DNA of 64,000 nucleotides, taken from Cyclobacteriaceae bacterium. Its GTDB lineage: Bacteria > Bacteroidota > Bacteroidia > Cytophagales > Cyclobacteriaceae. Shown piece after piece: positions 26,925-37,228 of this stretch. Each line of letters opens with the position of its first letter. The first letter of the stretch is position 1. The position numbers were made by a program, and so were the translations under genes. The stretch covers positions 186,001-250,000 of the forward strand of contig JANQSI010000004.1 of NCBI GenBank assembly GCA_028284125.1, given 5' to 3'. The notes beneath the pieces are model-generated. The model saw nothing but the letters and a program-made list of their open reading frames with translations. It had not been told where the DNA came from and did not search any database.

Positions 26925-27950
26925 TTAGAAAATAAATGGAATTGGACATCTCAATTTCCTAACATCAGCTGAAGGCTTTAGTGGATCTGATAAAGAGAAA
27001 GAATAGGTAATGGAAATTTCATGAGCACCTCCAGTACCAATCCCAAGGTCTGAAATAGTGTAGTCAAAACTATATCCAAACGTTGCTCTATTGCTTTCAA
27101 ACCCAACCATAAATACCAACGCATCACTATTGGCAATGCCATCTTGTTCTTTTATTGGGAGTCCTCGATACCAAAGTCCGACAAGCATGGGTGATAAGGT
27201 GACATAAGCACCGAGATCTAACTGATCAAAATCTCCCTGAGAACGATAGTTGAAAGATGGAGTAAAGCTGTATTCTTTAGTCGTTCTTGTTTTTGCCGGA
27301 CCAAACGGGATTCGATACCCGCCGTGCATTGAAATCCTTCTTGGTAATGGTGCATTCCCACCAGCAATTGACTGATTAGGTTCATTCACATGATGCATTG
27401 CTGCTCCAAACCAAAAATTAGGACTGAAAAAGATCCCGCCGAAAGAAAGATCAAAGAACTGAGCATTGAAGCCGGTATTAAATATTTCTGATGTGGTTGG
27501 ACTTATTTGTCCGGTGTTATCAAACTGATCTCCAAATGTGAGTTTGTCAAAGTCTAGATCCCGGATGGTATAGGCAGCCTGAATTCCAGGCCGGAAGGTC
27601 CACCGATGATTCAAAGTCAATTGGTAAGCGTATTGAAGTCCGATAGAAGTTGATCTTAAACCAGCAATACCCTCACGGTCACTTGTAAACAAAAGACCAA
27701 CACTGCTGTAATAATCTTCAAAGTGATTATCGATATAGGCAGAGAACGTTTCAAAATTTGCTTCAAGGTTGGGCCATTGAGATCTGTAATTGATTCCCAT
27801 GCGACCTTTTTGATTGATTCCCACTAAGCCAGGATTGAGATACAATGGCGCTGCATAATATTGCGAGAATTGAGGGTCTTGAGCCATCAAAGTGTTCTCT
27901 GAGTAAAGAGAACTCAACATAACTAGGAGAATCAAAACCTTCTTTACCAT
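26925..27950 (-). CDS. PorP/SprF-family type IX secretion outer-membrane protein
   Basis: The 341-residue barrel protein has a signal peptide and the diagnostic opening QDPQFSQYYAAPLYLNPGLVGI. Strands typical of PorP/SprF follow: GRMGINYRSQWP, YSSVGLLFTSDREGIAG, LQYAYQLTLNHRWTFRPGIQAAY. SprF-like proteins help export and surface attachment of specific type IX cargo with type B (CHU_C) tails. The divergent neighbour at 28088 encodes exactly such a cargo, so the two probably form a pair. Confidence 0.92.
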   Translation of the reverse strand: MVKKVLILLVMLSSLYSENTLMAQDPQFSQYYAAPLYLNPGLVGINQKGRMGINYRSQWPNLEANFETFSAYIDNHFEDYYSSVGLLFTSDREGIAGLRSTSIGLQYAYQLTLNHRWTFRPGIQAAYTIRDLDFDKLTFGDQFDNTGQISPTTSEIFNTGFNAQFFDLSFGGIFFSPNFWFGAAMHHVNEPNQSIAGGNAPLPRRISMHGGYRIPFGPAKTRTTKEYSFTPSFNYRSQGDFDQLDLGAYVTLSPMLVGLWYRGLPIKEQDGIANSDALVFMVGFESNRATFGYSFDYTISDLGIGTGGAHEISITYSFSLSDPLKPSADVRKLRCPIPFIF

Positions 27951-28034
27951 ACTAGAAAGTGAGATTTAAAATCAGGAAGCAAATTAGATAAATAATACAA
28001 ATTGATTCGAGATTAGTTCTTTTATATAAGTAAT

Positions 28035-28056
28035 CAAACGAACATTCGCACGTTTG
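28035..28056. promoter_or_regulatory. Inverted repeat between sprF-like and adhesin genes
   Basis: CAAACG and CGTTTG are separated by ten bases in the 137-bp divergent intergenic region. The spacing of one helical turn between arm starts is compatible with a dimeric regulator. The arms are only six bases, so chance is possible. Confidence 0.3.
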
Positions 28057-28087
28057 TATTTTAACGGTATTTTTACAGAAGTTGTGT

Positions 28088-31000
28088 ATGAATAAGGACA
28101 TTCGGATGATTTTGAACCCCTATTGCTCTGAAAAGGTAAGAGTTTGGCTTGCGGTGTTTCTGGTATTTGGTGGATTCATTTCATTTGCCCAAAATGTAAC
28201 CGAGACTCGTTGGTATTTTGGCAACTCTCCGGAAAACCTTGTTTTTGATCGAAATGGGAGAGATGTCTATCTGGAGACCACTCAGTCTACTCCTTTTGGA
28301 ACAGGAGGTGCTGTCACAATCACGGATCAATTCACAGGCAATCTGCTTTTCTATTCCGATGGAGAACAAGTCTTCGATGGTTCTCATGCAGAAATTCCGA
28401 CATTTTCAGGGGGAACAAATTTGTCGGGAAATCCCGCGATTAATTCACCGGCAGTTGCAGCACCAGTAACCGGAAATCCGGGACAGTATTACATTTTCAC
28501 AAATTCCGGAACCAATGCCCCTAATGAAATTCAGTACTCTATAGTGGACATGAACCTGGCTGGAAATGGTTCTGCTCAATTTCCTCTAGGCGATGCTACA
28601 GTCATTAATCAAGGAACCGGATTGGCTGATCCTTCGGAGGCAATGACGGTAATTCCGCTGGGAGATGGTGAAACATTTTGGTTGTTGACTCAGGATAGAA
28701 ATACGTTTGAAATCCGGGTAACAGAGATTAACAATGGGGGAGTTGGCGCCACTATCAATTATGATTTCACCGATGGAACCAATCCGGGATTCCAGGCTTC
28801 CCATTTTTCTTTCAATCAAGATTCTTCCTGGCTAGCTGTGGCTCCTCAGTTATCAAATAGAAATATCTGGGTCCTTACTTTTGACCCTGCAACTGGTGTT
28901 CCGGCATTTGATCATCAATTGTTAAGCACAGGCTTTAATGATGGGGCAGGTGAATCGGTGTATGATGTCGAGTGGTCAAACGATGGTTCCAAATTATATT
29001 TTTCAAGATTCGGTGGAACAGGAGATGTTGGGAATGTGTATCAAATCGACTTTAACGATTCCACGGAAACAGCAACCCCAATTTTGGCCAATCCAATCAA
29101 CCGGAGTTATGGATTGAAACGCGCTATTGATGGTCGGATTTATCACCTCTATCAAGAGACAAATACCTCGTCATTTGAGCTAGGAAGGATTAATCGACCG
29201 GACAGCATTCCAGATTCAGTAGCTTATCAGCAAGTCGTTTTTCCGGACGATTTTGTAGCTCGACAATTCCCAGAATTTACCCCAGGATACAATTTCACTT
29301 TTGATACACTTGACTTCAATTATATAGACAGTTGTCTGGGAAATGTGACCAAATTTTTCCCAGTAATAGAACCAGTGCCTCAAAATGTGTTTTGGACATT
29401 GGAACCCGGAGTGGGTTCGACCGCTTATGCGCCACTGTATTCCTACCAGAATCCTGGTGGTTTTATGGTTAGCCTTACGGCAGAAATCAACGGTATCACT
29501 CAAACAGTAACAAAACCCGTCGACATACTTCAGAATGATCTAATGGTCGACATTGGAAATGACACCACGATTTGTGTGGATGAGATTTTAACACTGGATG
29601 CCGGAGCGGGTCAATCATGGGTTTGGAATACGGGTGATTCTACGCAAACCATTGATGTAGATACGGCTGGAACTTACTGGGTGGAGGTGACAAGCACAAC
29701 CGGATGTACAGGATTTTCCGATATAGAAGTAACCGAGTACGGAGTTTCTAACCAGCTTTCCAATCAGTGGTATTTTGGCGAGCAAGCGGGAATTGAATTT
29801 ACTGGTGGAGCCCAAGCGATTCTTGATGCCAACAACATGATGGCCACAGAAGGATGCGCGACAATTTCAGACGTTAATGGCGATTTACTTTTCTACACCA
29901 ATGGCTTTACCGTCTGGAACAGGGAACATGAAGTCATGCTGAATGGAGACACGATCGGTGGAGAACAGCCGGCTGCCCAGTCGGCCATCATTATGCCTTT
30001 CAATGGTGATGAAACCATGTTCTACATTTTCACGAACGAAAGTGTTTATGGAGATGGGGAATATGCGTTGCGATATTCCATTGTCGACATGAAAGAAGAT
30101 GTTGGTAAAGGAAAAGTGATTGTGAAGAACCGAATGCTGATGGACAATAGTACGGAGCGAGTTACAGCTTCAGGATTTACAGGAAATGATGTCATTGTCG
30201 CTCATGAGTTTGGAAACAATACTTTCCGATCGTTCTTTACCAATCCTAATGGCTTTTTTGCTGCTTTATATTCACCCGTGGGAGAAGTGCACGAGTTTAC
30301 CAATGAACAAAGCGGCACTGGCTACATGAAAATTTCTCCAGCTCAAAACACGATCGCCGTGAACATCCCTGGAACGAGCCAGGTTGAAATCTTTGATTTT
30401 GATGCTGGAGTTGTTTCCAATCCAAGATTGATTGATACAGGTGAACCTAACCTTTACGGACTCGAATATTCAACTGCTGGAACGAAATTGTATTTGACTA
30501 CTACAGGTGCAAATTCCAAACTCATCCAATATGACTTAGACAGCCTTAATTCTATGGATCCGGCCACAGATATTGAAGCCACCAAGTTTGATGGCTATCC
30601 TCAAGGGCCTGATTATGGTGCACTGCAAAATGGACCGGATGGTGTAATGTACATGGCAGTTGACAATTCCGGTACCATTGGGACAGTTAACAATAGCAAT
30701 GGAGATGATGCCGGGGCAAGCTTTGATCCAAATGGATTTGACCTTCAGGGGAGAACCAGTCGATTAGGGCTACCAAATTTTGCACAAAACCAATCACCCC
30801 CATTACAGCAACCGAGTATGACTGTGACAGTGGGATGTGTTGGTCAGGAATCTACCTTCAGTGGAGTAGGAAGGGACAATGTTATTGAAAACTATTTGTG
30901 GATTTTCGGTGATGGAACATCAGCCGTTGGGCAAGATACTACGCATACATACGCTGCTCCGGGAATTTATACGGTTCAGTTGGAACTGAGTAACCGTTGT

Positions 31001-33247
31001 GATGTGGACACTATCCTCATGCAAACCATTGAAATATTTACCCTTCCACAAGAGCCGACGGTTCCTCAGGATACAGCATTATGTGATCAGCCGATTGTCT
31101 TAACGGCATGGCCGGTCGATAATCCTGATTTTAGCTATTTCTGGTCTACTGGTGAGACAACACGTGAAATTACGGTTTCCAATCCTGCCATCATTGATGT
31201 AGCCATTATTGATAACACGACAGGATGTTCTTCAGATACGCTTCAGGTCTTAATGGCAGACGCACGTCCTTCCTTTGACCTTGGACCAGATCGTGTTTTA
31301 TGTCAAACCGATCCCACGGTGACGCTGGACACCCAAATCGCGAACGGCACCTATTCTTGGTCGATCGATGGAACTGTTTCCGGAAGTAATAGAACATTTG
31401 ATATTACCACTACCAATCCAGGTTCCTTTCAATATACAGTGGAAGTAACCAATTCATTTGGTTGTATTGGAAGGGATACGGTTAATGTCACGGTTTTGCC
31501 TGCTCCAGATATATCTGTTGTGAGTAATCCTACCACGGGTTGTGGCAATGATGATGGAAGCTTTGATATCACTTTCAATGCTACAGGAAGTTATTCCTAT
31601 CAATTAGCTGGACCAACCAATGTCGGGGCAGCCACCATTGATGGCCCAGCAGCTGTAAATGTTCCGAACCTAGCCCCTGGGAATTATACTTTGACTGTTA
31701 CAGACATTATTACTGGATGTGTGCTGTTGAGTTTAGAACAGATTGAAGATCCCGGAGCTCTGGGATTGACTGCAAATGCTCCGGCTGCTTGTATTGGTGA
31801 TGGCACGATTGATTTGAACTTCACTTCTCCTCCGGCAGCTTTCAATGTTTCCATTCTATATGAAGATGGATCGTCGGTGCTAAGTGCCAACTTGACCAAT
31901 CCAGTTGTTAATCCAGTTGTTTCCAACCTCGATACAGGTACATATTCGATTTCTGTTAGAGATCTAGCAGCTCCTTTCTGTGTGGAAACGGAAACCGTGA
32001 GAATTGCCTTGTTATCGCCTTTGCCAACATTTACGTTTGATGCAACGCAGGAAATTTGTGGGACACAAGGAGATATTTTGGTAACGGACGGAACAGGAGG
32101 TACAGCCACGTATAATTGGACCGGGCCAAATGGATTTACAGGTTCAGGTACAACAGTTACTGTAACGGATGTTGGGACTTACACGGTGACTGCAGATGGC
32201 GCTGGGTTTTGTCCACTTTCTGAAAATATTGATGTTGTGTTCAATAGTGATCCAATTGTGGATGTTACTGTAACGGGAGATCCGTGTGAAGGAATGGTTG
32301 TGCTCAATGCAAACGTGAGCAATGGAAGTGGAAATTTTGTCTACGGATGGAATGACGGTTCACAAGCTCCGCAGAATACGGTGATGACATCTGGTACGTA
32401 CCAGGTGACAGTGGTAGATCAGTTTACAAGCTGTTCTGTGACTTCAGCTCCGATCGATGTGACGGTTGAAGCTATTTTTGAAGTGACACTAACAACAGAA
32501 CCGGATTGTGATAACAGTGGCAACATCTTCCTGATCGGCACAACCAACTATTTTGACCCGTCTATTACTTACGAATGGAGAAATAGTTCCGGAACTGTAT
32601 TCCCTGACACGGATTCTATTCTTTCAGTGTCTACATCTGACAGATACATTGTGACGGCTACCAATGAAACAGGAACTTGTATGGTTTCTGATAGTATCGA
32701 CCTTAATGTGTTCCCTATTGATCCATTGGATTTGCTATTACCTCAGCGAGCCACTTACTGCTCAGCGAGTCCAACAGACTCACAGGTTGAGTTAAACCCA
32801 GGAATTTTCAACACCTACGAATGGCGATTACTTCCTGACGAGACAGTGATTTCTACGGATCCAACACTAACGGTTTCAACGGAAGGAACCTATGAAGTTA
32901 CGCTTTTCAATGGGTTTACCTGTACAACAGATATCGTTGAGGTGGTAGAGGACTGTAGACCTATAATTCATGCTCCAAATGCGTTTTCTCCTGGGAATGC
33001 AAATGGCATCAATGATGAGTTTTTTGTATTCCCCAATGATTTCGTTGACCAGTTTGAAATATTTATTTATTCTAGATGGGGAGAACTTGTCTTTTATTCC
33101 AACGTTTTGGACTTTCGATGGGACGGAATATATAGGGGGACTTTGCTTCCAGTTGGGACTTACGCCTATGTGCTCAAATTTTCTAGTACTTTGGAGCCCG
33201 AGTTGGGAACAATCGAGCAGTTTGGTTCTGTTACATTGATTAGATAA
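28088..33247 (+). CDS. Giant T9SS type B cargo: two propellers, PKD and Ig-like repeats
   Basis: The tracked TTG start is replaced by ATG 28088, giving 1719 residues with a signal peptide (WLAVFLVFGGFISFAQ). The body has two related propeller-like regions. The first begins TRWYFGNSPENLVFD (~38) and the second SNQWYFGEQAGIEFTGG (~560); each is followed by GNLLFYSDG or GDLLFYTNG. A PKD domain (~905-985, YLWIFGDGTSAVG) and several Ig/SprB-like repeats with paired cysteines come next. The end is a gliding-associated CHU_C tail: HAPNAFSPGNANGINDEF, RWGELVFYSN, GTYAYVLKF. It is probably a surface adhesin exported with the adjacent SprF-like protein. Confidence 0.92.
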   Translation: MNKDIRMILNPYCSEKVRVWLAVFLVFGGFISFAQNVTETRWYFGNSPENLVFDRNGRDVYLETTQSTPFGTGGAVTITDQFTGNLLFYSDGEQVFDGSHAEIPTFSGGTNLSGNPAINSPAVAAPVTGNPGQYYIFTNSGTNAPNEIQYSIVDMNLAGNGSAQFPLGDATVINQGTGLADPSEAMTVIPLGDGETFWLLTQDRNTFEIRVTEINNGGVGATINYDFTDGTNPGFQASHFSFNQDSSWLAVAPQLSNRNIWVLTFDPATGVPAFDHQLLSTGFNDGAGESVYDVEWSNDGSKLYFSRFGGTGDVGNVYQIDFNDSTETATPILANPINRSYGLKRAIDGRIYHLYQETNTSSFELGRINRPDSIPDSVAYQQVVFPDDFVARQFPEFTPGYNFTFDTLDFNYIDSCLGNVTKFFPVIEPVPQNVFWTLEPGVGSTAYAPLYSYQNPGGFMVSLTAEINGITQTVTKPVDILQNDLMVDIGNDTTICVDEILTLDAGAGQSWVWNTGDSTQTIDVDTAGTYWVEVTSTTGCTGFSDIEVTEYGVSNQLSNQWYFGEQAGIEFTGGAQAILDANNMMATEGCATISDVNGDLLFYTNGFTVWNREHEVMLNGDTIGGEQPAAQSAIIMPFNGDETMFYIFTNESVYGDGEYALRYSIVDMKEDVGKGKVIVKNRMLMDNSTERVTASGFTGNDVIVAHEFGNNTFRSFFTNPNGFFAALYSPVGEVHEFTNEQSGTGYMKISPAQNTIAVNIPGTSQVEIFDFDAGVVSNPRLIDTGEPNLYGLEYSTAGTKLYLTTTGANSKLIQYDLDSLNSMDPATDIEATKFDGYPQGPDYGALQNGPDGVMYMAVDNSGTIGTVNNSNGDDAGASFDPNGFDLQGRTSRLGLPNFAQNQSPPLQQPSMTVTVGCVGQESTFSGVGRDNVIENYLWIFGDGTSAVGQDTTHTYAAPGIYTVQLELSNRCDVDTILMQTIEIFTLPQEPTVPQDTALCDQPIVLTAWPVDNPDFSYFWSTGETTREITVSNPAIIDVAIIDNTTGCSSDTLQVLMADARPSFDLGPDRVLCQTDPTVTLDTQIANGTYSWSIDGTVSGSNRTFDITTTNPGSFQYTVEVTNSFGCIGRDTVNVTVLPAPDISVVSNPTTGCGNDDGSFDITFNATGSYSYQLAGPTNVGAATIDGPAAVNVPNLAPGNYTLTVTDIITGCVLLSLEQIEDPGALGLTANAPAACIGDGTIDLNFTSPPAAFNVSILYEDGSSVLSANLTNPVVNPVVSNLDTGTYSISVRDLAAPFCVETETVRIALLSPLPTFTFDATQEICGTQGDILVTDGTGGTATYNWTGPNGFTGSGTTVTVTDVGTYTVTADGAGFCPLSENIDVVFNSDPIVDVTVTGDPCEGMVVLNANVSNGSGNFVYGWNDGSQAPQNTVMTSGTYQVTVVDQFTSCSVTSAPIDVTVEAIFEVTLTTEPDCDNSGNIFLIGTTNYFDPSITYEWRNSSGTVFPDTDSILSVSTSDRYIVTATNETGTCMVSDSIDLNVFPIDPLDLLLPQRATYCSASPTDSQVELNPGIFNTYEWRLLPDETVISTDPTLTVSTEGTYEVTLFNGFTCTTDIVEVVEDCRPIIHAPNAFSPGNANGINDEFFVFPNDFVDQFEIFIYSRWGELVFYSNVLDFRWDGIYRGTLLPVGTYAYVLKFSSTLEPELGTIEQFGSVTLIR

Positions 33248-33253
33248 TTCGAA

Positions 33254-33847
33254 ATGAGCTATTTTGATTACGTATATAAAAAGTTGTTTTCTTCCAAGAA
33301 ATACGCTTCGTCCGTTTTAGTGAATGAAGTAATCAAAAGGAGTCAATCTTTTCTTAGAAATTTCAATGCATGGAAAGCATCGGAGATTTGTGAGGAGTAC
33401 TTGAATGAAATCTGGCAGTCTTATTTCTGGAGTAAAAAAGGCGTAGATAAAAATCCACAGGTTTCCATTTTTGAAAGCTCCAGAAGCAATGGTTTTGCTA
33501 TTTCTTATCAGCCAAGTTTGAACAAATACCATTTTCATTACTTATTTGACTATCTGGCAGATCAGGTAAAAAAACTGGATTACAAGCTCGTAACCAGCAA
33601 GTTCACGATGGCTGAACGCGGTGATCTGGTTGAAATGAAGGAAATGCATTATTTAAAACCCAAAAATGACTTCACTACTCCACGTGATCAAAAATTTGGA
33701 AACGTGCAGATTGAATATACACGGTTGAATGACCAGCCAACTAACATTAAGTTGATTGCGAATACCTATTCCGATCGAGCTTATCAAGAACCGAAAGACT
33801 TTGAGCAGCTTGCTCAGCATATTTTTTCTATTGAAACTAAATCTTAG
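33254..33847 (+). CDS. Hypothetical cytoplasmic protein
   Basis: The 197-residue product has no signal peptide or membrane segment and is rich in aromatic and charged residues (SYFDYVYKKLFSSKKYASSVLVNEVIKRSQ, HYLFDYLADQVKKLDYKLV). I do not recognise the family. It begins six bases after the giant adhesin and ends three bases before the next gene, so it belongs to that transcription unit. Its location suggests a role in making or exporting the surface proteins on either side. That is inference only. Confidence 0.6.
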   Translation: MSYFDYVYKKLFSSKKYASSVLVNEVIKRSQSFLRNFNAWKASEICEEYLNEIWQSYFWSKKGVDKNPQVSIFESSRSNGFAISYQPSLNKYHFHYLFDYLADQVKKLDYKLVTSKFTMAERGDLVEMKEMHYLKPKNDFTTPRDQKFGNVQIEYTRLNDQPTNIKLIANTYSDRAYQEPKDFEQLAQHIFSIETKS

Positions 33848-33850
33848 ACA

Positions 33851-34201
33851 ATGAAACTGGCTTTACTTTTTTCCATGCTTTTTTTTGGTACTAATACAGA
33901 GGTAGTTGAAGAGCAACTTCTACCAACAAAGCTTAGGATTACGGTGATTAATGGATTGGGAAATTTTGTGAAAGGAGCTTCAGTGTCGATTTATGACAAT
34001 GAAGAAGACTATAGGGCTAGCGAAAACCCGATTGCTACAGGGCTTACTGATAAAAAGGGCAGGGTAACTTTCAAAGACCTGAAACCACTTTCTTATTATG
34101 TGGAGGCGAAAAAGGATGATCAAAACAACAACGGGGAGGGAGTTCTGACAAGTAAGTTGGCAGAGGGAAAAATAAACAAAGTAAATACGGTGATTGAATA
34201 G
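33851..34201 (+). CDS. Small secreted Cna-B/carboxypeptidase-like domain protein
   Basis: This 116-residue protein has an N-terminal hydrophobic signal (MKLALLFSMLFFGTNT) followed by one Ig-like beta domain: LRITVINGLGNFVKGASVSIYDNEEDY, ATGLTDKKGRVTFKDLKPLSYYVEAKKDD. The pattern VKGASVSIYD...TDKKGRVTFKDL is typical of Cna-B or carboxypeptidase-regulatory-like folds. It is a periplasmic or surface accessory. Its stop codon shares a base with the GTG start of the following T9SS cargo gene, implying coupling. Confidence 0.7.
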   Translation: MKLALLFSMLFFGTNTEVVEEQLLPTKLRITVINGLGNFVKGASVSIYDNEEDYRASENPIATGLTDKKGRVTFKDLKPLSYYVEAKKDDQNNNGEGVLTSKLAEGKINKVNTVIE

Positions 34202-36975
34202 TGAATCGAATACTATTCATTTCTCTCACCATTTTATTTCTCTTCATACAAAAAGTTGAGGATCCCATTTCTTATGAAATGCCGAACCTCGACCAGAAAA
34301 CTGAAATTGGTTTTGAGGACATAAATGGCCGTCTGGAATATGAGCGGATGCTCACGGCCAATCCTAAAACCGGAATTGTGCCTCCAAACATCAGGGAAAG
34401 AGAATTAGCTTTTACAAGACTCATTGATTCCAAAACCAATCGATCGAGAACCAATGCACTTGACATTACTGCGGCTGGTCCTTTCAACGTAGGAGGTCGT
34501 ACACGAGCTGTCGCTCTCGACGTAAGAGATGAAGATGTAATTATCGCCGGAGGAGTTTCCGGTGGTATTTGGAAAAGCACCAATGGTGGAGTCACCTGGA
34601 TTAGAAAATCTGATCCTGACGAGTTGAACAGTGTAACAACCCTAGTTCAAGATACGAGACCTGGAAAACAAGATACCTGGTATTATGGAACGGGTGAATT
34701 GTTTGGGAATTCTGCACGAGGTGGTGGTGGAGCGGCTTTTAGAGGAAATGGCATTTATAAATCAACGGATAATGGGGAAACCTGGAACGTTATTCCTTCA
34801 ACCTTAGATTCAGAACCTTCTGTTTTCAATAGCCAGTTTCAATACATCTGGGACATGGAAATCAATGATCAAAACCTGGTGCAAGATGAGCTCATTGTGG
34901 CGGCTTTCGGTGGGATTTTACGATCCTTGGATGGAGGCGACACCTGGATGGTGGAAGTAGGACAACAACTCTTCAATTTGCCGGCGACCACCAACTTAAA
35001 CGACATCAATGCCTCATTCTTTACGGGCTTAGAGAAAACAAGCAGCGGACTTTTTTTCGCCTCCATGTCGACACTCAGTTCTCCTGACGGGGATTCACCA
35101 GATGCAGGGATTTACATCTCACAAGACGGAGATAATTGGTTTGAATTTAGTCCTTTCACTTCTGAATCAAGATATCGTCGGATTGTAATAGGACACGATC
35201 CATCCAACCCATCACGATGTTTTTTCTTGGTAGACACAAGCCCGGTCTTTTTACTTCGGTATGATTTGATTCGATTTGGTGTAGACGGACCTGTGGGAAA
35301 CTGGACCAATCTTGCTGAAAATGTTCCAATGTTTGGTGGTTCTCAAGGTGATTTTGATACGCAGGGATCTTTTAACATGATGGTGCGGGTTCATCCTGAA
35401 GATCCTGATGTGGTTTTTCTCGGTGGTACGAACCTCTATCGCTCGACGGATGGATTTGAATCAGATGAAAACACAGATTGGATTGGTGGATATAATCCGG
35501 AAGGTGGATTGAGTACGTACGCAAATCATCATCCGGATCAGCATGACTTATTATTCTTTCCATCCGACCCCAATAAAATGCTCTCGGCCAGTGATGGCGG
35601 TCTTATCATCTCAAGCGATGTGTTTAAAGATTCCGTAACCTGGCAAAGTAGAAATAACGGTTATGTGACCACACAGTTTTTTACCGTCGCACTTTCAAAA
35701 GAGGAGAATGACGATGCGATCTTAGGAGGTATGCAAGACAATGGCACGGATATCACTTCCGGTTCTACTAATTGGACCGATCTAATTGGTGGAGATGGTG
35801 GTTATGCAGCTTCCACACCTGGAAATCTCACCTGGTTTTCTTCCTTTCAACGTGGAAATGTACTGCGACTCACGTTAGATGAAGACAATGACATCACATC
35901 TTTTGCCCGTGTCGATCCACAACCGTTAGTGAATGCTGCTGGTTCAGACTATTTGTTTATTGCACCCTTTGTGTTGGATCCATTGAGTCCAAACCGTATG
36001 TTCATAGCCGGAGGTAATCACTTGTATGTCAATGACAATGTAGCGCAATCTCCAAGTGGTTCTTTGGAAGGAATAAAAATTGGATGGAAGCCAGTGAATG
36101 AATTACCACTTGAAACAGGTACCGTTACGGCATTGGACATCTCTAAAGATGGCTCTGTGGTCTACTTTGGCACTTCGGAAAGTCATCTCTATAGAGTGAA
36201 CAACGCGAACGATATTCTTGAAATGGAACTTGAAGAAATAGACAATTCTAGTTTCCCGGAAGGGGGCTACACTGCAAGTATTTCCATAAATCCTGATAAT
36301 CAGGATCATGTTCTTGTCATGTTTTCTAACTACGAGATCCCATCTATTTTTGAAAGTACAGATGGTGGCCAATCTTTCACCGACATTGGCGGAAATCTGG
36401 AGCAGTTTCCCGATGGAACCGGAAATGGACAAAGTATTCGATGGGGAGAGATTATTCCGAAAAATTCCAGCACTTTCTATACTGTCGGAACGTCCACTGG
36501 TCTCTATTCAACAGAAGCTACAAATGGAGCTTCTACTATTTGGACTAAGGAAGCTCCGGATTTGATTGGTAGTGCAGTTGTGAAAATGATGGATTATCGT
36601 CCCATTGATGGAAAACTCGCGATTGCTACGCACGGAAATGGCGTTTTTACTGCTACAGTCGATGATTTTAAAAGATTAGAAACTGTGAGAAATGGAGAAG
36701 ACTTCACTTTACTAGCTGCTTATCCGAATCCCTTTAACGAAAGCACTAGAATCCAATATTCGCTACCAGAAGATGGTGTCGTTCGAATAAATCTCTATTC
36801 TAGAAATGGTGAGCTAGTTAGGAATTTATTATGGGCTCGACAATTTTCCGGAGAGAACAGCATCGTTTGGGATGGGAAAAACACGGTTGGCACAACCGTT
36901 TCGAATGGTCTGTATTTCTACTCCGTTGAGTTTGAGAACTCAAGAAAAACTGGAAAACTAATTCTTAGAAACTAG
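34201..36975 (+). CDS. Sortilin/BNR-like propeller with T9SS type A sorting domain
   Basis: The start is GTG overlapping the previous stop (TAGTG). The 924 residues begin with a signal peptide (NRILFISLTILFLFIQK) and contain BNR/Asp-box blades: GGIWKSTNGGVTWIR, GNGIYKSTDNGETWNV, GILRSLDGGDTWMV, IFESTDGGQSFTDIGG. The C-terminal ~85 residues are a Por-type (type A) sorting and FlgD-like domain: AAYPNPFNESTRIQYSLPE, NGLYFYSVEF, KTGKLILRN. It is exported by type IX secretion and anchored or released after tail removal. Glycosidase activity is often annotated for this family but unproven. Confidence 0.9.
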   Translation: MNRILFISLTILFLFIQKVEDPISYEMPNLDQKTEIGFEDINGRLEYERMLTANPKTGIVPPNIRERELAFTRLIDSKTNRSRTNALDITAAGPFNVGGRTRAVALDVRDEDVIIAGGVSGGIWKSTNGGVTWIRKSDPDELNSVTTLVQDTRPGKQDTWYYGTGELFGNSARGGGGAAFRGNGIYKSTDNGETWNVIPSTLDSEPSVFNSQFQYIWDMEINDQNLVQDELIVAAFGGILRSLDGGDTWMVEVGQQLFNLPATTNLNDINASFFTGLEKTSSGLFFASMSTLSSPDGDSPDAGIYISQDGDNWFEFSPFTSESRYRRIVIGHDPSNPSRCFFLVDTSPVFLLRYDLIRFGVDGPVGNWTNLAENVPMFGGSQGDFDTQGSFNMMVRVHPEDPDVVFLGGTNLYRSTDGFESDENTDWIGGYNPEGGLSTYANHHPDQHDLLFFPSDPNKMLSASDGGLIISSDVFKDSVTWQSRNNGYVTTQFFTVALSKEENDDAILGGMQDNGTDITSGSTNWTDLIGGDGGYAASTPGNLTWFSSFQRGNVLRLTLDEDNDITSFARVDPQPLVNAAGSDYLFIAPFVLDPLSPNRMFIAGGNHLYVNDNVAQSPSGSLEGIKIGWKPVNELPLETGTVTALDISKDGSVVYFGTSESHLYRVNNANDILEMELEEIDNSSFPEGGYTASISINPDNQDHVLVMFSNYEIPSIFESTDGGQSFTDIGGNLEQFPDGTGNGQSIRWGEIIPKNSSTFYTVGTSTGLYSTEATNGASTIWTKEAPDLIGSAVVKMMDYRPIDGKLAIATHGNGVFTATVDDFKRLETVRNGEDFTLLAAYPNPFNESTRIQYSLPEDGVVRINLYSRNGELVRNLLWARQFSGENSIVWDGKNTVGTTVSNGLYFYSVEFENSRKTGKLILRN

Positions 36976-37131
36976 CTACTTGATAGTAAAAACGAGCATT
37001 GCATAAGCAATGATCAATACCCAAAAATGGTAGTTAATTAGGTTAGGAATTATATCAATTTCCATTAAGACCAATAGGAGTGCCAGAATAATTGAAGCTA
37101 TCCTGATTGTTGTTTTTGTACTTTTTTTCAT
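36976..37131 (-). CDS. 51-residue two-helix membrane protein
   Basis: It is too short for the ORF track. ATG 37129-37131 to TAG 36976-36978 encodes MKKSTKTTIRIASIILALLLVLMEIDIIP..., with two hydrophobic helices (IASIILALLLVLM and FWVLIIAYAMLVFTI) around a short turn, and a basic N-terminus. Its stop directly abuts the stop of the convergent T9SS cargo gene. Comparable small two-helix proteins occur in Bacteroidota. The function is unknown. Confidence 0.6.
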   Translation of the reverse strand: MKKSTKTTIRIASIILALLLVLMEIDIIPNLINYHFWVLIIAYAMLVFTIK

Positions 37132-37228
37132 AACCCGGTTTTTGTTGCTAAAGAGTAAGATCTATCACTAATGTATGGAAACTTTGGTGCTTTCTCAATA
37201 AGATGTTGACATTTGCAGCTTCAAAATA

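Noticed and set aside
31684-32109. 141-residue minus ORF inside the giant adhesin
   Set aside because: It is a shadow created by the repetitive threonine/glycine-rich coding sequence on the other strand.
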